From Mesostigma viride (lineage: Eukaryota > Streptophyta > Mesostigmatophyceae > Mesostigmatales > Mesostigmataceae): a stretch of 64,000 nucleotides of DNA. The position numbers and the translations under genes were made by a program. The notes under the pieces were generated by a model that ran no database searches, was not told the origin of the DNA, and saw only the letters and a program-made list of their open reading frames with translations. Each line of letters begins with the position of its first letter. Within the stretch, counting starts at the first letter, position 1. Of this stretch, positions 61,965-64,000 are shown in pieces. Location: positions 779,646-843,645 of the forward strand of contig RPFO01000097.1 of NCBI GenBank assembly GCA_009746045.1. Direction: 5' to 3'.

Positions 61965-64000
61965 GGGGGCGCGGCGTGTTCCCCCTCCCAGTTCCGGCCG
62001 TCCAGCCCCTCGACCGGTCCCGCCTGCGCTCACGACGCAGGCTGCAGCGAGCCACGCGGCGGCGGGCAGGCTTGCTGCTCATGGTCCGGCTCGTGGAAGG
62101 CCTGAACTGGATGTGGGGGGGGACACCGGAACCGCCTGTGGGGGCTGCCGGGTGTGGGGCGGGGCCAGCAATGGCCACGCCTGCCGGCGGGCCCCCAGGG
62201 CGCGGCACTAGCGGGGCGACGGCAACGGCTCCCTGCACCGCTGCCCAGCAGGCGGCCCTACAAGGGCTGGAGATTGCCGCCCAGGTTCATGAGCGCCGGC
62301 TGAGAGCCGTAGCGGCAGAGGACCTGGTGCATGACGTTGAGTCAGGGCCCTATGGGCCCGACGGGCAATATGAAATAATTGCCCCGGAGAGACTTGCGCT
62401 GCCCGCGGGCGGAGTGGCGGGCAGCGTGCCGCTGATGGACTGCCTCCCCCCCCAGTGGAGGGAGGTATATGGCAACATAAAAAATATTTTGAGGGAGGAG
62501 GAGGTAGTGCAGCCAGGGCGTCGACGGCGAGTGACGCATGGCTGTGCGAGCGACACAGAGTACGCGCGCCTGAGCGTGCGGCTGGCGGAGACCGGGATGA
62601 CAGAGTACAGTGAGGAGGAGCCCCCGGTCACCAACGGCCTGTTCGGCGTGCCCAAGCGCGATCCAGGGGTGGTGGACCCGTCAGCCCAGCGCCAGCGACT
62701 CATCTGCAACATGGTGCAGAGCAACGACAAGTTCCTCAACCCTGGCGGCTGTTACCTGCCAGATGTGGGGGCGGTGGCCGAGATGGCAGGGGGCGCGCGC
62801 CCAGCTACTCGAGCAAAACGGACCTGGAGACGTACTACTACCGCTTCTCCGTGCCAACGGAGTGGCGGGAGTGGTTCGCGCTGCCCCCAGTCTGGTCGGA
62901 CGAGGTCGGCCAGCCCGGGGAGCGCCGCCGGCTCTATCCCAGGTTCCGTGTTCTGGTGATGGGGTGGTCCCACTCGGTCCTGCTGGCGCAGGTGGCGCAC
63001 ATGCAGACCCTGTTCGGGCCGGGGAAGCTGAACCCCGGGCTGAGTGTGAGCGTCCCGATGCATCAGCTCGGGGTGCGCACAGTGCGTGAGGGAGGACGGG
63101 AGTGGATGGAGTTGGTGGGGGCCGCCGAACTTGACTGGCAGCTGCTGCCCGAGGACCCTCCTCGGCCGGCGCAGTTGGTCATGATCGACGACCTGGGCAC
63201 CACACACGCGCGCAGCGCAGCGGAGGCGAACGCGCTGCTGGACCGCGCATGCACCGAGTGCTACGCGCCAGCTGGCCTGGTGGTGAATGAGAAAAAGGTC
63301 GAGCGGGCGCGGGAAGGTCAAGCTGTTGAGATCCTGGGCATCGAGTTTCACCAAGATGGGAGCTTGTGGCCGTCGGCGAAGCGACTGGCCCTCCTGGTCC
63401 ACGACACCGAGGCCGTGCTGGCCCGGGGACGTGCAAGCTACCATGAGTTGGCCTCCCTACTGGGACGCTGGGTATGGATCCAGCTGCTGCGCAGGAGTCT
63501 GCTAAGCACCTGGTTCCACGCCTACAGGATGCTCCACCAAGTGCTGGCCCTCCGCAAGGGAGGACGCTTCCAACTCTGGGCAAGTGTGCGCCGGGAGCTC
63601 TGGGCGGCTGTCTGCCTGGCTCCCCTGGTGCATGCGCAGCGCAACCAGCCACTGGACACCACCGTCGTGGCCAGTGACGCGTCGAGCCGGGGCTCCGGTG
63701 TGGTGTACGCCCGTCTGGCAGAGGCAGACGTGAAGGCTTTGTCCAACTGCCGCGAAATGAAGGGGTGGAAGACTCTGTGTGTCGGGTCGGAAGAGGTCGG
63801 TGTGGAGCGAACGGGGGAGAGGGAACATCGGGCGGTGGCGACCGCCCGCTGGCGTGTGGCGGTGAAACACCGGTGGAGGGACGCGGGGGCGCACATCAAT
63901 GAGAAAGAGGCGCGCGCAGCCGTGCAGAGCCTGGAGTGGGGGCTGCGCACGCGGGCGCGGTGGGGGCGACGGCACGTACGGCTGGTGGATAACACCGCCG
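61965..64000 (+). pseudogene. DIRS-A pol (right-hand copy), RT and RNase H, incomplete at window edge
   Basis: The linker and RT start are open to about 62795 (NGLFGVPKRDPGVVDPS). An extra GC (GCGCGCGCCC versus GCGCGCCC) shifts the phase, after which one frame stays open to the end of the window. It contains DLETYYYRFSVP, GWSHSVLLAQ, LVMIDDLG, LGIEFHQDG, then RNase H with VVASDASSRGSG, INEKEARAAVQ and RLVDNTA. This is the best preserved DIRS-A RT in the window. The 2A motif and recombinase are expected just to the right. Confidence 0.87.

Larger units (their letters stand above)
59873..64000 (+). mobile_element. DIRS-A, right-hand copy (+), runs off the window
   Basis: The first eight bases (GGTTGATC) of A1 are joined to ATCCGTCATCGTG, so about 390 bp of A1 are deleted. 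From there the sequence follows the inner copy (32.65 kb onward) almost base for base through Gag, RT and RNase H. It keeps the RT-RNase H stretch that the inner copy lost. The recombinase and 2A region should lie beyond 64000. Confidence 0.9.

Overview
The window is nuclear DNA of a eukaryote. It has GT-AG introns, a multi-exon host gene, and dense, nested retrotransposons and DNA transposons, with GC-rich coding DNA. The mixture (tyrosine-recombinase retrotransposons with split direct repeats, a Penelope-like element, piggyBac-type elements with TTAA targets, and Copia-like elements) fits a green alga or another protist with a large repeat-rich genome. The species cannot be fixed from sequence alone.

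Region 1 (1-8146): the 3' part of an ABCF-family ATPase gene on the + strand. Nine exons can be placed; they encode the second nucleotide-binding domain and a C-terminal coiled coil. Its long introns are full of simple repeats, including 39 tandem CCATA units.

Region 2 (8.1-22 kb): decayed mobile DNA. A broken Penelope-like retroelement (10.3-13.3 kb) sits between two 214-bp direct repeats. It is followed by a 192-bp hairpin repeat, microsatellites, the 3' end of a third DIRS-like family (16.6-17.1 kb) and a broken minus-strand gene with a Glu-rich tract.

Region 3 (about 22-59.9 kb): one old Copia-like element (Copia-2, +) split by later insertions into a nest. Reading its pieces in order rebuilds Gag, integrase, protease, reverse transcriptase and RNase H. 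Its interruptions are: an element with palindromic ends (24.2-25.9 kb); a piggyBac-type element at a TTAA (27.9-29.6 kb); a minus-strand DIRS-like element (DIRS-A, 29.7-40.4 kb), itself hit by a + strand DIRS-A copy (32.2-36.3 kb) and a solo repeat unit (37.5-38.2 kb); a + strand DIRS-like element of a second family (DIRS-B), whose last repeat is split by a complete Copia-1 element with 455/457-bp LTRs (47.1-55.6 kb); and a second piggyBac-type element carrying a transposase with its core deleted (56.3-59.3 kb).

Region 4 (59.9-64 kb): another DIRS-A copy (+), running off the window.

Three features look new to me. (1) DIRS-A and DIRS-B pol proteins carry a 2A-type ribosome-skipping motif (G-D-V-E-S-N-P-G-P) exactly between RNase H and the tyrosine recombinase. 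(2) A hairpin with a conserved GCAC bulge and compensatory base changes recurs six times in the 3' regions of three DIRS families. (3) Both Copia-like elements have the protease after the integrase (Gag-INT-PR-RT-RH), with DTQA or DTNA at the active site.
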